A stretch of 64,000 nucleotides of DNA from Oceanimonas smirnovii ATCC BAA-899 (GTDB lineage Bacteria > Pseudomonadota > Gammaproteobacteria > Enterobacterales > Aeromonadaceae): positions 29,912-93,911 of the forward strand of contig NZ_KB908467.1 in assembly GCF_000381965.1 (NCBI RefSeq), in the 5' to 3' direction. The position numbers and the translations under genes are program-made. Below the pieces are notes generated by a model. It had not been told where the DNA came from, made no database searches, and saw only the letters and a program-made list of their open reading frames with translations. Shown one piece after another: positions 43,655 through 59,294 of this stretch. Each line of letters begins with the position of its first letter. The stretch's first letter is position 1.

Positions 43655-45544
43655 ATGCAATATGAAGAGTCATTTGATGTCATCGTTGTAGGTGGTGGTC
43701 ATGCCGGAACGGAAGCAGCAGCCGCCGCTGCCCGTATGGGGGCCAATACCCTGCTGCTGACCCACAATATCGATACACTCGGACAAATGTCCTGTAATCC
43801 TGCCATCGGCGGTATTGGCAAAGGACATCTGGTAAAAGAAATTGATGCCCTGGGTGGCATCATGGCTCAGGCTGCAGACAGTGCTGGCATTCAGTTTCGT
43901 ACCCTGAATGCCTCAAAAGGCCCTGCAGTTCGTGCTACTCGCGCTCAGGCAGATCGTCAGCTTTATCGCCAGGCCGTCAGAACCCGGCTGGAAAACCAGC
44001 CCAACCTGAAGATCTTTCAGCAGGCCTGTGACGATCTGATCCTCGATGGCGATACGGTTACCGGCGTGATCACTCAGACCGGCCTCAGGTTTCATGGCAA
44101 AACCGTGGTGTTGACCGTAGGGACTTTTCTTAATGGCCGCATCCATATCGGTATGGATAACTATCAGGGCGGTCGCGCCGGTGATCCGCCGTCCATTGCT
44201 CTGGCCAGCCGCTTGCGGGAACTGCCGCTGCGTATCGACCGCCTGAAAACCGGCACTCCGCCCCGTATTGATGCCAATAGCGTGAATTTTTCGGTAATGC
44301 AGGCTCAGCCCGGCGACAATCCTACTCCGGTATTCTCCTTCATCGGCAGCCGGGCAGATCATCCACAACAGGTGCCCTGCTACATCACCCACACCAATGA
44401 GCGTACCCATGAGGTAATCCGCCAGAACCTGGATCGCAGCCCCATGTATGCCGGCGTGATCGAAGGGATCGGGCCTCGTTACTGTCCGTCGATCGAAGAC
44501 AAGATCATGCGCTTTGCCGATAAGAATGCTCACCAGATCTTTGTAGAGCCGGAAGGCCTGACCAGCACAGAGCTTTACCCCAACGGCATTTCCACCAGTC
44601 TGCCCTTTGATGTTCAGCTGCAGATAGTGCGCTCGATCCGCGGTTTTGAGCAGGCTCATATTATGCGACCGGGTTACGCCATCGAGTACGATTACTTCGA
44701 TCCCCGGGATCTGCGATCCAACATGGAAAACAAGTGTCTTCACAATCTGTTCTTTGCCGGCCAGATTAATGGCACCACCGGTTATGAGGAAGCGGGGGCT
44801 CAGGGGTTGTTGGCCGGTACCAACGCTGCGTTGCGTGCCGCTGATCGTGATGCCTGGTCACCGCGCCGGGATCAGGCCTATCTGGGTGTGATGATGGACG
44901 ACCTGTCCACTCTGGGTACACAGGAGCCATACCGCATGTTTACCAGCCGGGCGGAATATCGCCTGCTGCTGCGGGAAGATAATGCCGATCTGCGCCTGAC
45001 CGAGGAAGGCCGCAAACTGGGTCTGGTGGACGATCATCGCTGGGCCTTGTTCTGCGACAAGGTGGAGCGCATCGAGCAGGAAGGTCAGCGTCTGCGCAGC
45101 ACCTGGATCAACCCTAATCACACTGCCGCTCCGGCGCTGAATGAAAAACTGAAAACGCCCCTCAGCCGGGAACACAATCTGGAGGAGCTGCTGCGCCGCC
45201 CAGAGCTGGATTACCCTACCCTGATGGCCATTGAAGGCATCGGCCCTGGCATTGACCATGAGCAGGCCGCCGAGCAGGTAGAAATTCAGACCAAATACGC
45301 CGGTTACATTGAGCGCCAGAAGGACGAAATTCAAAAGCAGCTGCGCAACGAACACACTAAACTGCCGTTGGATCTGGACTATGCCGAGGTCTCCGGCCTG
45401 TCCAACGAGGTGATCGCCAAGCTCAACCAGGCTCACCCGGAAACCCTGGGGCAGGCATCGCGTATTTCCGGTGTGACCCCGGCGGCCATTTCCATTTTGC
45501 TGGTTCACTTAAAAAAACGCGGTTTGCTGCGTAAGTCGGCCTGA
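43655..45544 (+). CDS. mnmG: tRNA uridine-5-carboxymethylaminomethyl modification enzyme MnmG (GidA)
   Basis: A 629-residue FAD enzyme, the E. coli length. The FAD motif [12 protein letters not shown] is at 12-23, [14 protein letters not shown] follows, and TGTPPRID and the C-terminal helical region that binds MnmE are present. With MnmE it modifies U34 of tRNAs. The start is the ATG that opens [11 protein letters not shown]; in-frame codons back to 43568 are origin-proximal and not conserved. It forms an operon with rsmG, 5 bases apart. Confidence 0.96.
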   Translation: MQYEESFDVIVVGGGHAGTEAAAAAARMGANTLLLTHNIDTLGQMSCNPAIGGIGKGHLVKEIDALGGIMAQAADSAGIQFRTLNASKGPAVRATRAQADRQLYRQAVRTRLENQPNLKIFQQACDDLILDGDTVTGVITQTGLRFHGKTVVLTVGTFLNGRIHIGMDNYQGGRAGDPPSIALASRLRELPLRIDRLKTGTPPRIDANSVNFSVMQAQPGDNPTPVFSFIGSRADHPQQVPCYITHTNERTHEVIRQNLDRSPMYAGVIEGIGPRYCPSIEDKIMRFADKNAHQIFVEPEGLTSTELYPNGISTSLPFDVQLQIVRSIRGFEQAHIMRPGYAIEYDYFDPRDLRSNMENKCLHNLFFAGQINGTTGYEEAGAQGLLAGTNAALRAADRDAWSPRRDQAYLGVMMDDLSTLGTQEPYRMFTSRAEYRLLLREDNADLRLTEEGRKLGLVDDHRWALFCDKVERIEQEGQRLRSTWINPNHTAAPALNEKLKTPLSREHNLEELLRRPELDYPTLMAIEGIGPGIDHEQAAEQVEIQTKYAGYIERQKDEIQKQLRNEHTKLPLDLDYAEVSGLSNEVIAKLNQAHPETLGQASRISGVTPAAISILLVHLKKRGLLRKSA

Positions 45545-45549
45545 GGTTT

Positions 45550-46176
45550 ATGATGCTGCAACAACTGAACTCGCTGCTGGCCGAGACCAGTCTTGACGTA
45601 AGTGAATCACAGGCCGAGCAGCTGATCGCACTGGTGGGTTTGCTGCACAAGTGGAACAAAGCCTATAACCTCACCTCGGTTCGGGATCCGCAAGCCATGC
45701 TGGTACGCCATATCATGGACAGCCTGGTAGTGAGCCCTTACCTTGAAGGCAAGCGCTTTATCGATGTAGGCACAGGCCCGGGGCTGCCAGGCCTTCCTCT
45801 GGCCATTATTAACCCGGATAAACAGTTTGTGCTGCTCGACAGTCTGGGCAAACGTATTCGCTTTATTCGCACCGTAGTGCATCAGCTCGGTCTGACCAAT
45901 GTGGAAGCGGTACAGAGCCGAGTGGAAGCCTTTCAGCCTGAGCAAAAGTTCGACGGTGTGCTGAGCCGGGCCTTTGCTTCCCTTGACGACATGCTAAGCT
46001 GGTGCGCACATTTGCCTGCACCGGACGGTTGTTTTCTTGCCCTTAAGGGACAAATTCCGGAGCAGGAGTTAACAACCCTGCCCGCCCACCTGAGCTGCTC
46101 CGGTGTTTATCCGCTGCACGTTCCCGGGCAGGAAGGCGACCGCCATCTGGTGGTCATTTCGCAAGCCAGCCAGTAG
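45550..46176 (+). CDS. rsmG: 16S rRNA (guanine527-N7)-methyltransferase RsmG
   Basis: A 208-residue SAM methyltransferase (GidB). The SAM motif [18 protein letters not shown] and [16 protein letters not shown] are diagnostic. It methylates G527 of 16S rRNA; its loss gives low-level streptomycin resistance. Tandem ATGs at 45550 and 45553 leave the first residue open. Confidence 0.95.
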   Translation: MMLQQLNSLLAETSLDVSESQAEQLIALVGLLHKWNKAYNLTSVRDPQAMLVRHIMDSLVVSPYLEGKRFIDVGTGPGLPGLPLAIINPDKQFVLLDSLGKRIRFIRTVVHQLGLTNVEAVQSRVEAFQPEQKFDGVLSRAFASLDDMLSWCAHLPAPDGCFLALKGQIPEQELTTLPAHLSCSGVYPLHVPGQEGDRHLVVISQASQ

Positions 46177-46185
46177 AGGTTTTCG

Positions 46186-46989
46186 GTGGGAAAAGTCATT
46201 GCTATTGCCAATCAGAAAGGTGGGGTAGGTAAAACTACTACTTGTGTGAATCTGGCCGCATCCATGGCGGCCACCAAACGCAATGTGCTGGTGATCGATC
46301 TCGATCCCCAGGGCAACGCCACCATGGCCAGCGGTGTCGACAAATACCAGGTGGCCAATACCGCTTATGAGCTGTTGGTTGACGAGCTGCCGGTAGCCGA
46401 TGTGGTGGTCACCGATACCAGCGGAGGCTATGACCTGATCGCCGGCAACGGTGACGTGACCGCCGCCGAGATTAAATTGATGGAATTTTTTGCCCGGGAA
46501 GTGCGGCTGCGTAATGCGCTGGCCCCGGTGCGAGAGCACTATGACTACATTTTCATCGATTGCCCGCCATCCCTTAACCTGCTGACGGTGAATGCCATGT
46601 CGGCGGCCGATTCGGTGCTGGTACCCATGCAGTGTGAATATTTTGCACTGGAAGGTCTGACTGCGCTGGTGGATACCATCAGTAAGCTGGCGGCGGTGGT
46701 GAATCCGGAGCTCAAAATCGAGGGTATATTGCGCACCATGTACGATCACCGCAACCGCCTGTCCAATGAGGTGTCCGATCAGCTGAAAAGCTATTTCGGC
46801 GACAAGGTGTATCGTACCGTCATTCCGCGTAATGTCCGTCTGGCCGAGGCCCCCAGCCACGGCACTCCCGCCATGTATTACGACAAGTCGTCGGTAGGTG
46901 CCAAATCCTATCTGGCGCTGGCCGGTGAAATTCTTCGCCGGGCTGAAGATGAACAGTCCAACTCCGAACAGGTAGAACAGACAGCATGA
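46186..46989 (+). CDS. parA: Chromosome partitioning ATPase ParA (Soj)
   Basis: A 267-residue Walker-type partition ATPase with the deviant Walker A KGGVGKTTTCVNLAAS at 11-26, DLDPQGNATMASG and FIDCPPSLNLLTVNAM. It has no N-terminal DNA-binding domain, as in chromosomal ParA. It starts with GTG (AGAGG upstream) and its stop overlaps parB as ATGA. With ParB it segregates the origin region, fitting its place beside oriC. Confidence 0.95.
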   Translation: MGKVIAIANQKGGVGKTTTCVNLAASMAATKRNVLVIDLDPQGNATMASGVDKYQVANTAYELLVDELPVADVVVTDTSGGYDLIAGNGDVTAAEIKLMEFFAREVRLRNALAPVREHYDYIFIDCPPSLNLLTVNAMSAADSVLVPMQCEYFALEGLTALVDTISKLAAVVNPELKIEGILRTMYDHRNRLSNEVSDQLKSYFGDKVYRTVIPRNVRLAEAPSHGTPAMYYDKSSVGAKSYLALAGEILRRAEDEQSNSEQVEQTA

Positions 46990-47891
46990 ACATGAAACGT
47001 CGCGGACTGGGTAAAGGCCTGGACGCTCTGCTCAGCACCAGCTCAGCTGCCAATCTGCGCCGGGAACAGGCCGATACTCATTCTGAAGCAGGAGCCGGCG
47101 GCGAATTACAAAATCTGGCCATCAATACCCTGCAGCCGGGTAAATACCAGCCTCGCCGGGACATGTCACAGCAGGCACTGGAAGAACTGGCCGAGTCCAT
47201 TCGTCAGCAGGGTATCATTCAGCCCATAGTGGTGCGGCCACTTGAAGCCGGCGGTTATGAAATTCTGGCGGGCGAGCGGCGCTGGCGGGCGGCACGTATG
47301 GCCGGTCTTGGCAAGGTGCCTGTGCTGATCAAGCCGGTGTCTGACAAGCAGGCGCTGGCCATTGGCCTGATTGAAAACATTCAGCGCGAAGATCTCAACG
47401 TGATGGAAGAAGCCCGTGCCCTGACCCGGCTGATTGAAGAGTTTGCATTCACTCACCAGACGGTGGCCGATGCCGTGGGCAAAAGCCGCAGTGCGGTAAG
47501 TAACCTGCTGCGTCTTAATCAGCTCAACGATGACGTCAAGCAGCTGGTTGAGCACGGCTCACTGGAAATGGGCCATGCTCGTGCATTACTGGCTCTGGAA
47601 GCTGAACTTCAGTCTCAAACCGCTCATATCGTGGTGCAAAAAGGACTGACGGTACGCGAAACCGAAAAATTGGTGAAACAGGTACTTTCGCCGCAAAAGC
47701 CGAAAAATGAGCAGCCTCGCTCTCTGTTCATGACCCAGCTTGAGCAGGAGTTTGGTGAAAAATTAGGGATAAAAGTAGAAATAAAGTCATCGGGTAAAGA
47801 TAAAGGTAAGCTGGTTATTTCCTATAACTCGTTGAATGAGCTGGATAAAATTGGCCATTTCTTTGGCATTGGCGATGACGCTGACAAGTAG
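46986..47891 (+). CDS. parB: Chromosome partitioning protein ParB (Spo0J)
   Basis: A 301-residue ParB with the CTP-binding domain (LQPGKYQPRRDMSQQALEELAESI, GERRWRAARMAGL), a helix-turn-helix (HQTVADAVGKSRSAVSNLLRL) and a C-terminal dimer domain. It loads on parS sites. I found no perfect parS (TGTTTCACGTGAAACA) in this window, so the nearest site may be outside. Confidence 0.95.
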   Translation: MNMKRRGLGKGLDALLSTSSAANLRREQADTHSEAGAGGELQNLAINTLQPGKYQPRRDMSQQALEELAESIRQQGIIQPIVVRPLEAGGYEILAGERRWRAARMAGLGKVPVLIKPVSDKQALAIGLIENIQREDLNVMEEARALTRLIEEFAFTHQTVADAVGKSRSAVSNLLRLNQLNDDVKQLVEHGSLEMGHARALLALEAELQSQTAHIVVQKGLTVRETEKLVKQVLSPQKPKNEQPRSLFMTQLEQEFGEKLGIKVEIKSSGKDKGKLVISYNSLNELDKIGHFFGIGDDADK

Positions 47892-47990
47892 GTTTGTGCA
47901 AAAATTGTAGTAAACCTTCAGTCAACACAAGTGTGCTGAAAATGCATAAAAAAAGCACTGAAATCCGCGAAAAATAAGGATTTAGTGTAA

Positions 47991-48018
47991 TTGCATTTGC
48001 GGCGTTCACGGGTATAAT
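47991..48018 (+). promoter_or_regulatory. Sigma-70 promoter of the atp operon
   Basis: TTGCAT, 16-base spacer, TATAAT, followed by a 71-base leader to the atpI start. The -10 is perfect and the -35 has four of six matches. Confidence 0.72.
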
Positions 48019-48089
48019 TTGACCTGCTTTTTTGGGGCTTAACCGGTGGAAGTGCATCGGGAAGGCCCCTAACTGTATCAGGAGTGGTT

Positions 48090-49270
<1,181 letters not shown>

Positions 49271-49293
49271 ATCAGACGATAACAAAACTTTAA

Positions 49294-49560
<267 letters not shown>

Positions 49561-49610
49561 TGGCCCGGTACGTTAATCAGTCTGCTAACCAACTTTAAAG
49601 GAGAGTTGCG

Positions 49611-50081
49611 ATGAACATGAACGCAACAATCCTCGGTCAAACGATCGCGTTTATCATCTTCGTTTGGTTCTGCATGAAGTATGTATGGCCTCCTATTATG
49701 GATGCCATCGAAAAGCGTCAGAAAGAAATTGCTGACGGTCTGTCTTCGGCCGAGCGTGCCAAGAAAGACCTGGCCCTGGCGCAGACTAATGCAACCGAAC
49801 AGCTGAAGGAAGCCAAGCTGGAGTCTGCTCAAATTATTGAGCTGGCTAACAAGCGTAAGGCCCAGATCATCGAGGATGCAACGCGTGAGGCCCAGGCCGA
49901 GCGTGAAAAGATTCTGGCACAAGCCCAGGCTGAAGTTGAAGCCGAACGCAATCGTGTCAAAGAGGAACTGCGTAAGCAGGTTGCTGCTCTTGCCCTGGTG
50001 GGTGCAGAGAGAATCCTCGAGCGTCAGATTGATGCCGCTGCCAACAGCGACATTGTAGAGAAAGTAGTAGCTGAACTGTAA
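49611..50081 (+). CDS. atpF: ATP synthase subunit b
   Basis: A 156-residue subunit: a single N-terminal helix ([28 protein letters not shown]) then a long charged coiled coil. It forms the peripheral stalk dimer. AAAGGAGAG precedes the ATG. Confidence 0.97.
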   Translation: MNMNATILGQTIAFIIFVWFCMKYVWPPIMDAIEKRQKEIADGLSSAERAKKDLALAQTNATEQLKEAKLESAQIIELANKRKAQIIEDATREAQAEREKILAQAQAEVEAERNRVKEELRKQVAALALVGAERILERQIDAAANSDIVEKVVAEL

Positions 50082-50094
50082 GGGAACTAGAGCC

Positions 50095-50625
50095 ATGGAA
50101 ATGAAAACCATTGCTCGCCCCTATGCCAAAGCAGCTTTCGATTTTGCCGTTGAGAAAAAAGCGGTCGAGAACTGGTTGTCCATGCTGACGTTTGCTGCCG
50201 AAGTGGCACAAAACGACAGCATGGCCCAGGTGCTTGGCAGCGATCTGAACGCGGAAAAGATGGCCGACGTGTTTTTGGCTGTCTGTGGCGAACAGCTTGA
50301 CGAGCAAGGCCAGAACCTGATTCGGGTAATGGCCGTAAACGGACGCTTGAGTGTGTTGCCGGCAGTGGTACAGGAGTTCGCCGCATTGAAGGCGGAACTG
50401 GACCGGGTGATTGATGCCAATGTGGTATCGGCCGCCAAATTGACCAAGCAACAAGTGGCCAAGATTCAGGCCTCACTGGAACAGCGTCTGGGACGCAAGG
50501 TGAACCTGAATTGCAGCGTCGACAAGAGCCTGATGGCCGGCATCATCATTACCGCCGGTGATATGGTAATCGACGGAAGTGTGCGGGGCCGTCTGTCCCG
50601 CTTGGCCGAAACGCTGCAATCTTGA
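50095..50625 (+). CDS. atpH: ATP synthase subunit delta
   Basis: A 176-residue OSCP/delta protein; [20 protein letters not shown] at the N-terminus and [20 protein letters not shown] at the C-terminus are the family signatures. It joins the F1 head to the b stalk. Confidence 0.96.
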   Translation: MEMKTIARPYAKAAFDFAVEKKAVENWLSMLTFAAEVAQNDSMAQVLGSDLNAEKMADVFLAVCGEQLDEQGQNLIRVMAVNGRLSVLPAVVQEFAALKAELDRVIDANVVSAAKLTKQQVAKIQASLEQRLGRKVNLNCSVDKSLMAGIIITAGDMVIDGSVRGRLSRLAETLQS

Positions 50626-50639
50626 TTGGGGAATAGAGC

Positions 50640-52181
<1,542 letters not shown>

Positions 52182-52226
52182 CCATGTGGCAGCGTTTATT
52201 GCTGCCACCTGAATTGGAGAAGCGAC

Positions 52227-53087
52227 ATGGCCGGCGCAAAAGAAATACGTAGCAAGATCGGGAGTGTGAAAAACACTCAGAAGATCACCAGCGCTATGGA
52301 GATGGTGGCCGCCTCGAAAATGCGCAAAGCGCAGGATCGCATGGACCACAGCCGCCCATACGCTGAAACCATACGCAAGGTGATCGGCCACATCGCGCAG
52401 GGGAACCTGGAATACAAGCACCCCTATCTGGAAGACCGTGAGGTCAAGCGCGTAGGCTTTATTATCGTCTCCACCGATCGTGGCCTTTGTGGTGGTCTGA
52501 ACATCAACGTGTTCAAAGCCGCCATGAACGAAATGAAAGCATACACCGACAAGGGTGTGGGCGTTGACATGTGCCTGGTTGGCAGCAAAGCGGTGAGTTT
52601 TTTCAACCGCTATGGTGGCAAGGTACTGGCACAGACTTCTGGTCTGGGCGACAACCCCTCACTGGATAGCCTGATTGGCTCTGTCAGCGTCATGCTGGAA
52701 GCGTACGACAAGGGCGAGATAGATAAGCTGTACCTGGTGTACAACAAGTTTGAAAACACCATGGTGCAAAAGCCGACAGTCGATCAACTGTTGCCTTTGC
52801 CTGCATCGGATGAAGAAGTGGCCAGCCACAGCTGGGACTACCTCTATGAACCGGATCCCAAATCGCTGCTGGACACGTTGCTGGTACGTTTTGTGGAATC
52901 CCAGGTTTATCAGGGTGTAGTCGAGAACCTGGCCAGCGAACAGGCGGCCCGGATGGTAGCGATGAAAGCCGCCACCGATAACGCCGGTAATCTCATCAAC
53001 GATTTGCAACTGGTGTATAACAAGGCCCGTCAGGCCGCGATTACCCAGGAGCTGAGTGAGATTGTTGCCGGGGCCGGTGCCGTATAA
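52227..53087 (+). CDS. atpG: ATP synthase subunit gamma
   Basis: A 286-residue rotor subunit with N-terminal [20 protein letters not shown] and C-terminal [17 protein letters not shown] and [15 protein letters not shown] coiled-coil helices. It forms the rotating central shaft. Confidence 0.97.
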   Translation: MAGAKEIRSKIGSVKNTQKITSAMEMVAASKMRKAQDRMDHSRPYAETIRKVIGHIAQGNLEYKHPYLEDREVKRVGFIIVSTDRGLCGGLNINVFKAAMNEMKAYTDKGVGVDMCLVGSKAVSFFNRYGGKVLAQTSGLGDNPSLDSLIGSVSVMLEAYDKGEIDKLYLVYNKFENTMVQKPTVDQLLPLPASDEEVASHSWDYLYEPDPKSLLDTLLVRFVESQVYQGVVENLASEQAARMVAMKAATDNAGNLINDLQLVYNKARQAAITQELSEIVAGAGAV

Positions 53088-54509
<1,422 letters not shown>

Positions 54510-54527
54510 GCCTCTAAGGAGGGCCTG

Positions 54528-54953
54528 ATGGCTGAGTATAACTTTCATCTGGACATCGTCAGTGCCGAGAAGCGTCTGTTTTCCGGCTCTGTGACCGCGG
54601 TGACTGTTTCCGGCTCTGAGGGTGAATTGGGCGTTCGCTACGGACACGCCCCCCTGCTGACGGCAATCCGTCCCGGTCTGGTGCAATACGTTACCAAGGC
54701 TGGTGAGCAGGAAGTTCTGTATGTTTCCGGCGGCATGCTGGAAGTGCAGAACAGCAGTGTCATGGTATTGGCCGACACTGCAATTCGCGCCGAAGATCTG
54801 GATAAAGCCAAGGCCGAAGAAGCCAAACGCTCGGCAGAAGCCAAGCTGCAGAACTCCTCACATGATGTGGACTATGCAGAAGCAGCTGCCGAACTGGCCC
54901 GGGCCATGGCGAAACTGCGCGTGCTGCAGTTGGTTAAGAAAAACGTTCGTTAA
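54528..54953 (+). CDS. atpC: ATP synthase subunit epsilon
   Basis: A 141-residue subunit with an N-terminal beta-sandwich ([31 protein letters not shown]) and a C-terminal helical hairpin, which regulates rotation. It is the last gene of the atp operon, AAGGAGGG upstream. Confidence 0.97.
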   Translation: MAEYNFHLDIVSAEKRLFSGSVTAVTVSGSEGELGVRYGHAPLLTAIRPGLVQYVTKAGEQEVLYVSGGMLEVQNSSVMVLADTAIRAEDLDKAKAEEAKRSAEAKLQNSSHDVDYAEAAAELARAMAKLRVLQLVKKNVR

Positions 54954-54965
54954 GCCTAACGTTCG

Positions 54966-54996
54966 AAAAAGCGGCCTCAGGGTCGCTTTTTTTTTG
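54966..54996 (+). terminator. Terminator of the atp operon
   Basis: AGCGGCC, loop TCAG, GGTCGCT (one G-T pair), followed by nine T residues. It is 15 bases after atpC. Confidence 0.9.
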
Positions 54997-55063
54997 CAAA
55001 AAAATCACAATACCGGCAGTGAAAGTACATTAATTGCTAAAGCTAAACGGGACATTAACTTCA

Positions 55064-56428
55064 ATGACGATTCAGGCGGTAATTCTGGCGGCGGGCAAGG
55101 GCACCCGCATGCGCTCTTCTCTTCCCAAGGTGCTGCACTCAGTGGCCGGCAAACCCATGGTGGCCCATGTGATTGATGCCGCCCGTGCCTGCGAGGTGGA
55201 CGGCATTCATCTGGTCTACGGCCATGGTGCCGACCAGCTGAAAGCACGCATTCAGGCGCCGGAGCTGCACTGGACCCATCAGGCCGAGCAACTGGGCACC
55301 GGCCATGCGGTGGCGGTGGCGCTGCCCGATATTGCCGACGATGCCAAGGTGTTGGTGCTCTACGGCGACACACCGCTGCTGCAGGCGGAGACCCTGCAGC
55401 GGCTGATTGCCGCCCAGCCCAATGGTGGCGTGGGCCTGCTCACTGTGAGCCTTGCCAACCCCACCGGTTATGGCCGCATCGTGCGGGAAAACGGCAAGGT
55501 TACCGGTATTGTTGAGCAGAAGGACGCCAGCCCTGAACAGCTGGCTATTACCGAGGTGAACACCGGCGTGCTGGTGGCCGAGGCCGGCCGGCTCAGGGCC
55601 TGGCTGGGCGAGCTTAACAACGATAACGCTCAGGGGGAGTATTACCTCACCGACATTTTCGCCATGGCCTACCGCGATGGCTGCGACATTGCCACCGTGC
55701 AGCCGGCAAGCACTGCCGAGGTGGAAGGCGCCAATGACAGAGTGCAGCTGGCGGGCCTGGAACGGGCCTATCAGAACATGCAGGCCGAGCGGCTGATGCG
55801 TGAGGGTGTCAGCCTGCTGGATCCGGCCCGCTTTGATCTGCGCGGCAGTCTGACTGCCGGCGAGGAAGTGGTGATCGACGTGAATGTGATCATCGAGGGT
55901 GACGTGCGCCTGGGCAACAGAGTCAAAATTGGCGCCGGTGCCATTCTCAAAAACTGCGTGATCGGTGACGATGCCGAGGTGAAACCCTACTCTATCATCG
56001 AAAATGCCGAGCTGGGCAGCGCCAGCAGCGCCGGCCCCTTTGCCCGTCTGCGCCCTGGTGCCGTGCTGGGTGAAGACGCCCATGTCGGCAACTTTGTGGA
56101 AATGAAAAAGGCCCGGCTGGGCAAGGGCTCCAAGGCGGGCCACCTGACCTATCTGGGCGATGCCGAGATAGGTGCGGGGGTGAACATCGGTGCCGGCACC
56201 ATCACCTGCAACTATGATGGCGTCAACAAGTTCCAGACCATCATTGAAGACGGCGTCTTTGTCGGCTCCGATACGCAATTGGTGGCCCCGGTGCACATTG
56301 GCAAGAATGCTACTCTGGGGGCCGGCAGTACCGTGACCAAAGACGTGGCCGAAGCCGAGCTGGTGATCACCCGTGTGGCTCAGCGCCATATCAAAAACTG
56401 GCCTCGTCCCGTTAAAAAGAAGCTGTAA
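55064..56428 (+). CDS. glmU: Bifunctional N-acetylglucosamine-1-phosphate uridyltransferase / glucosamine-1-phosphate acetyltransferase GlmU
   Basis: A 454-residue two-domain enzyme. The uridyltransferase domain has [18 protein letters not shown], and the left-handed beta-helix acetyltransferase domain (about 250-450) has [13 protein letters not shown]. It makes UDP-GlcNAc for peptidoglycan and LPS. The start is the ATG before ACGATTCAGG (MTIQAVI); codons from 55034 are probably untranslated. The Shine-Dalgarno is weak. The C-terminal end matches E. coli (456 aa). Confidence 0.96.
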   Translation: MTIQAVILAAGKGTRMRSSLPKVLHSVAGKPMVAHVIDAARACEVDGIHLVYGHGADQLKARIQAPELHWTHQAEQLGTGHAVAVALPDIADDAKVLVLYGDTPLLQAETLQRLIAAQPNGGVGLLTVSLANPTGYGRIVRENGKVTGIVEQKDASPEQLAITEVNTGVLVAEAGRLRAWLGELNNDNAQGEYYLTDIFAMAYRDGCDIATVQPASTAEVEGANDRVQLAGLERAYQNMQAERLMREGVSLLDPARFDLRGSLTAGEEVVIDVNVIIEGDVRLGNRVKIGAGAILKNCVIGDDAEVKPYSIIENAELGSASSAGPFARLRPGAVLGEDAHVGNFVEMKKARLGKGSKAGHLTYLGDAEIGAGVNIGAGTITCNYDGVNKFQTIIEDGVFVGSDTQLVAPVHIGKNATLGAGSTVTKDVAEAELVITRVAQRHIKNWPRPVKKKL

Positions 56429-56450
56429 GCTATAAGCTGTCAGCTTTAAG
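56420..56450. repeat. Imperfect AGCTGTCAGCTT repeat after glmU
   Basis: AGCTATAAGCTGTCAGCTTT overlaps the glmU stop. A related copy, AGCTTACGGCTGACAGCTTT, lies at 56566-56585; the two agree at 15 of 20 positions and also share an 11-base inverted match. They look like members of a small dispersed repeat family. Confidence 0.5.
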
Positions 56451-56460
56451 ATAAACAAAT

Positions 56461-56493
56461 AAGCGCGTCTGTGATTTCACAGGCGCGTTTTTT
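56461..56493 (+). terminator. Terminator after glmU
   Basis: GCGCG-T-CTGTGA / TCACAG-G-CGCGT with a two-base centre and a run of six T residues. It ends the glmU transcript ahead of the DeoR-family gene. Confidence 0.82.
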
Positions 56494-56560
56494 GATCCTG
56501 CATTCGCCTGAAAATGTTATCTGTCCACCGTATTCATCCGGTAACTCGGGCTGCTGATCG

Positions 56561-56585
56561 CTTACAGCTTACGGCTGACAGCTTT
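56561..56585. repeat. Second AGCTT-type repeat copy before the DeoR gene
   Basis: CTTACAGCTTACGGCTGACAGCTTT; see the copy at 56420. The pair flanks the glmU terminator. Confidence 0.45.
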
Positions 56586-56651
56586 CTTTTGGTTGATCGG
56601 TTTTGTTTTGTTCTGTTAGCATTCTGCTTTCAAACCGAAACTTAAGTCATT

Positions 56652-57419
56652 ATGTCGAAACGTAATACGCAACAACGCCGCCATACCATCGTCTCTCTGC
56701 TGGCCGAGCAGGGGGAAGTGACCGTGGATGAGCTGGCCCGGCGTTTCGACACATCGGAAGTCACCATTCGCAAGGATCTCACGGCCCTTGAGAAAAACGG
56801 CCTGCTGCTGCGGCGTTATGGCGGGGCCGTGCCGGTGCCGAGCGAGATGGTGGCGGAAAACCCTGCCGAGCCGGTTTCGAAACGAAAGCAATCACTGGCC
56901 CGGGCGGCGGCGGCGCGCATTCGCGATCACAACCGTATCATTATCGACAGCGGCAGCACCACGGCGGCACTGCTGGGCGAGCTGGGCCACAAACACGGCC
57001 TGGTGGTGATGACCAACTCCCTGGCTATTGCCAACGCGGTGCGCGAGCTGGAGCCCGAGCCGACCTTGCTGATGACCGGCGGCACCTGGGATCCATCCTC
57101 CGAGTCATTTCAGGGCCAGGTGGCCGAGCAGGTGCTGCGCTCCTACGACTTTGATCAGCTGTTTATCGGTGCTGACGGCATCGATCTGGAACGGGGCACC
57201 ACCACCTTTAACGAACTCACCGGCCTGTCGCGAGTGATGGCCGAGGTGGCCCGGGAAGTGGTGGTGATGGTGGAGTCGGACAAGCTGGGCCGCAGAATAC
57301 CCAATCTGGAGCTGCCCTGGAGCCGTATTCATACCCTGGTTACCGACAGCGGCATCAGCGAGACAGATCAACAACAGTTACAGCAAAAGGGCATCACTCT
57401 GGTGATAGCACCCGAATAA
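56652..57419 (+). CDS. DeoR/GlpR-family regulator upstream of glmS
   Basis: A 255-residue DeoR-family regulator with the helix-turn-helix in residues 1-55 (VTVDELARRFDTSEVTIRKDLTALEKNG) and a sugar-phosphate-binding DeoRC domain (IDSGSTTAALLGEL, LMTGGTWDPSSESFQG, FIGADGIDLERGTT). It is 14 bases upstream of glmS and so probably co-transcribed. Amino-sugar or GlcN6P sensing is plausible from the neighbour; the effector is unknown. Confidence 0.85.
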   Translation: MSKRNTQQRRHTIVSLLAEQGEVTVDELARRFDTSEVTIRKDLTALEKNGLLLRRYGGAVPVPSEMVAENPAEPVSKRKQSLARAAAARIRDHNRIIIDSGSTTAALLGELGHKHGLVVMTNSLAIANAVRELEPEPTLLMTGGTWDPSSESFQGQVAEQVLRSYDFDQLFIGADGIDLERGTTTFNELTGLSRVMAEVAREVVVMVESDKLGRRIPNLELPWSRIHTLVTDSGISETDQQQLQQKGITLVIAPE

Positions 57420-57433
57420 CGAGGATGTAGAGC

Positions 57434-59263
57434 ATGTGTGGAATTGTAGGGGCGGTGGCCCAGCGTGATGTGGCAGAAATTCTGGTGGAAGGCCTGCGCC
57501 GTCTGGAATACCGGGGTTACGACTCTGCCGGGGTGGCCATTATTCACGACAACCAGCTGGGCCGAATGCGCCGTCTGGGTAAGGTGCAGGCGCTGGCCGA
57601 TGCGCTCGAGCAGCAGCCGCTGGCCGGTGGCACCGGCATTGCTCACACCCGCTGGGCCACCCATGGTGAGCCGTCGGAACGCAACGCCCATCCTCATGTG
57701 TCCGGCAATATTGCCGTGGTGCATAACGGCATCATCGAAAACCACGAAGAGCTGCGCGCCGAGTTGCAGCAGAGAGGCTACGAGTTTGCGTCCGATACCG
57801 ACACCGAGGTGATCGCTCATCTGGTGCACTGGCATCGTCAGCATACCGACAGCCTGTTGGCGGCACTGCAGGTTACGGTCAAGGAACTGCGCGGTGCCTA
57901 CGGCACCGTGCTGATGGACGTGAACGATCCTTCCCGCCTGGTGGTGGCCCGCTCCGGTTCCCCCCTGGTAATTGGCTTAGGGTTAGGCGAGAACTTTATC
58001 GCTTCCGATCAGCTGGCACTGCTGCCGGTGACCCGCCGCTTCCTGTTTCTGGAGGAAGGAGACGTAGCCGAGGTGACCCGCCGTGACATTCATATTTTCA
58101 ACAGCGACGGCCAGCCGGTGACCCGGGCCGAGCAGGAGTCGGACGTCACCCACGACGCCGGCGATAAGGGTGAATACCGTCACCATATGCTGAAGGAAAT
58201 CTTTGAGCAGCCCAAGGCCATTACCGACACGCTTGAAAGTCGGCTGAGTGAGCAGGGCGTGGTGGTGGAGTCCTTTGGCAATGGTGCCAGGGATATCTTT
58301 GAACGAGTGGAGCACATTCAGCTGATCGCCTGCGGCACTTCCTACCATGCGGGCATGGTGGCCCGTTACTGGTTCGAAGCGCTGGCTGGCGTGCCCTGTG
58401 ATATCGAAATCGCCTCCGAGTTTCGCTACCGCAAGTCGGTGGTGCGCCCCAACAGCCTGCTGATCACCCTGTCCCAGAGCGGCGAGACCGCCGACACCCT
58501 GGCGGCGCTGCGGCTGGCCAAGGAGTCCGGCTACATGAGCAGCCTGACCATCTGCAACGTGCCCGGCTCCTCTCTGGTGCGGGAGTCGGATCTGGCCTTT
58601 ATGACCCGGGCCGGTGCCGAGATTGGCGTGGCTTCCACCAAGGCCTTTACCACCCAGCTGGTGGCGCTGCTGATGCTGGTGGCGGCGGTGGGCCGTTGCC
58701 GGGGCAACATGACCGAGCAGACCGAGGCCGAGCTGGTGCGCTCGCTGCGTTCGCTGCCGGCGCACATTGTCAGTACCCTGGCCCTGGCCGGCGACATCGA
58801 GCTGCTGGCGGAAGAGTTCGCCGACAAGTACCACAGCCTGTTCCTGGGCCGGGGCGAGCAGTACCCCATCGCCATGGAAGGGGCGCTCAAGCTCAAGGAA
58901 ATCTCCTATATTCACGCCGAGGCCTATGCCGCCGGCGAGCTCAAGCACGGCCCGCTGGCGCTGATCGACGCTGATATGCCGATTATCGTGGTAGCACCCA
59001 ACAACGAGCTGCTGGAGAAACTGAAATCCAACGTGGAAGAAGTGCGTGCCCGGGGCGGCATTCTCTATGTGTTTGCCGACAAACAGGCCGGCTTTAAAGG
59101 AGATGCCACCATGCGGGTAATGTCATTGGAGCACGTAGACGAAGTGATTGCGCCCATTGTTTACACTGTGCCGCTGCAGCTGCTGTCTTATTATGTAGCC
59201 TTGATAAAAGGCACCGATGTGGATCAACCCAGAAATTTAGCCAAAAGCGTTACGGTTGAATAA
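57434..59263 (+). CDS. glmS: Glutamine-fructose-6-phosphate aminotransferase GlmS
   Basis: A 609-residue two-domain enzyme, with the glutaminase Cys2 of MCGIVGAV, the ammonia-channel linker and two SIS domains ([24 protein letters not shown]). It makes glucosamine-6-phosphate, the substrate for GlmU. The 3' end (NLAKSVTVE) is the classical Tn7 target region. A DeoR regulator precedes it. Confidence 0.97.
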   Translation: MCGIVGAVAQRDVAEILVEGLRRLEYRGYDSAGVAIIHDNQLGRMRRLGKVQALADALEQQPLAGGTGIAHTRWATHGEPSERNAHPHVSGNIAVVHNGIIENHEELRAELQQRGYEFASDTDTEVIAHLVHWHRQHTDSLLAALQVTVKELRGAYGTVLMDVNDPSRLVVARSGSPLVIGLGLGENFIASDQLALLPVTRRFLFLEEGDVAEVTRRDIHIFNSDGQPVTRAEQESDVTHDAGDKGEYRHHMLKEIFEQPKAITDTLESRLSEQGVVVESFGNGARDIFERVEHIQLIACGTSYHAGMVARYWFEALAGVPCDIEIASEFRYRKSVVRPNSLLITLSQSGETADTLAALRLAKESGYMSSLTICNVPGSSLVRESDLAFMTRAGAEIGVASTKAFTTQLVALLMLVAAVGRCRGNMTEQTEAELVRSLRSLPAHIVSTLALAGDIELLAEEFADKYHSLFLGRGEQYPIAMEGALKLKEISYIHAEAYAAGELKHGPLALIDADMPIIVVAPNNELLEKLKSNVEEVRARGGILYVFADKQAGFKGDATMRVMSLEHVDEVIAPIVYTVPLQLLSYYVALIKGTDVDQPRNLAKSVTVE

Positions 59264-59266
59264 CAG

Positions 59267-59294
59267 AAAACCCGGGATTTCCCGGGTTTTTTTA
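59267..59294. terminator. Bidirectional terminator between glmS and luxQ-like gene
   Basis: AAACCCGGGA / TCCCGGGTTT with seven T residues on the plus strand. The stop of the minus-strand gene overlaps its right end. Confidence 0.85.
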
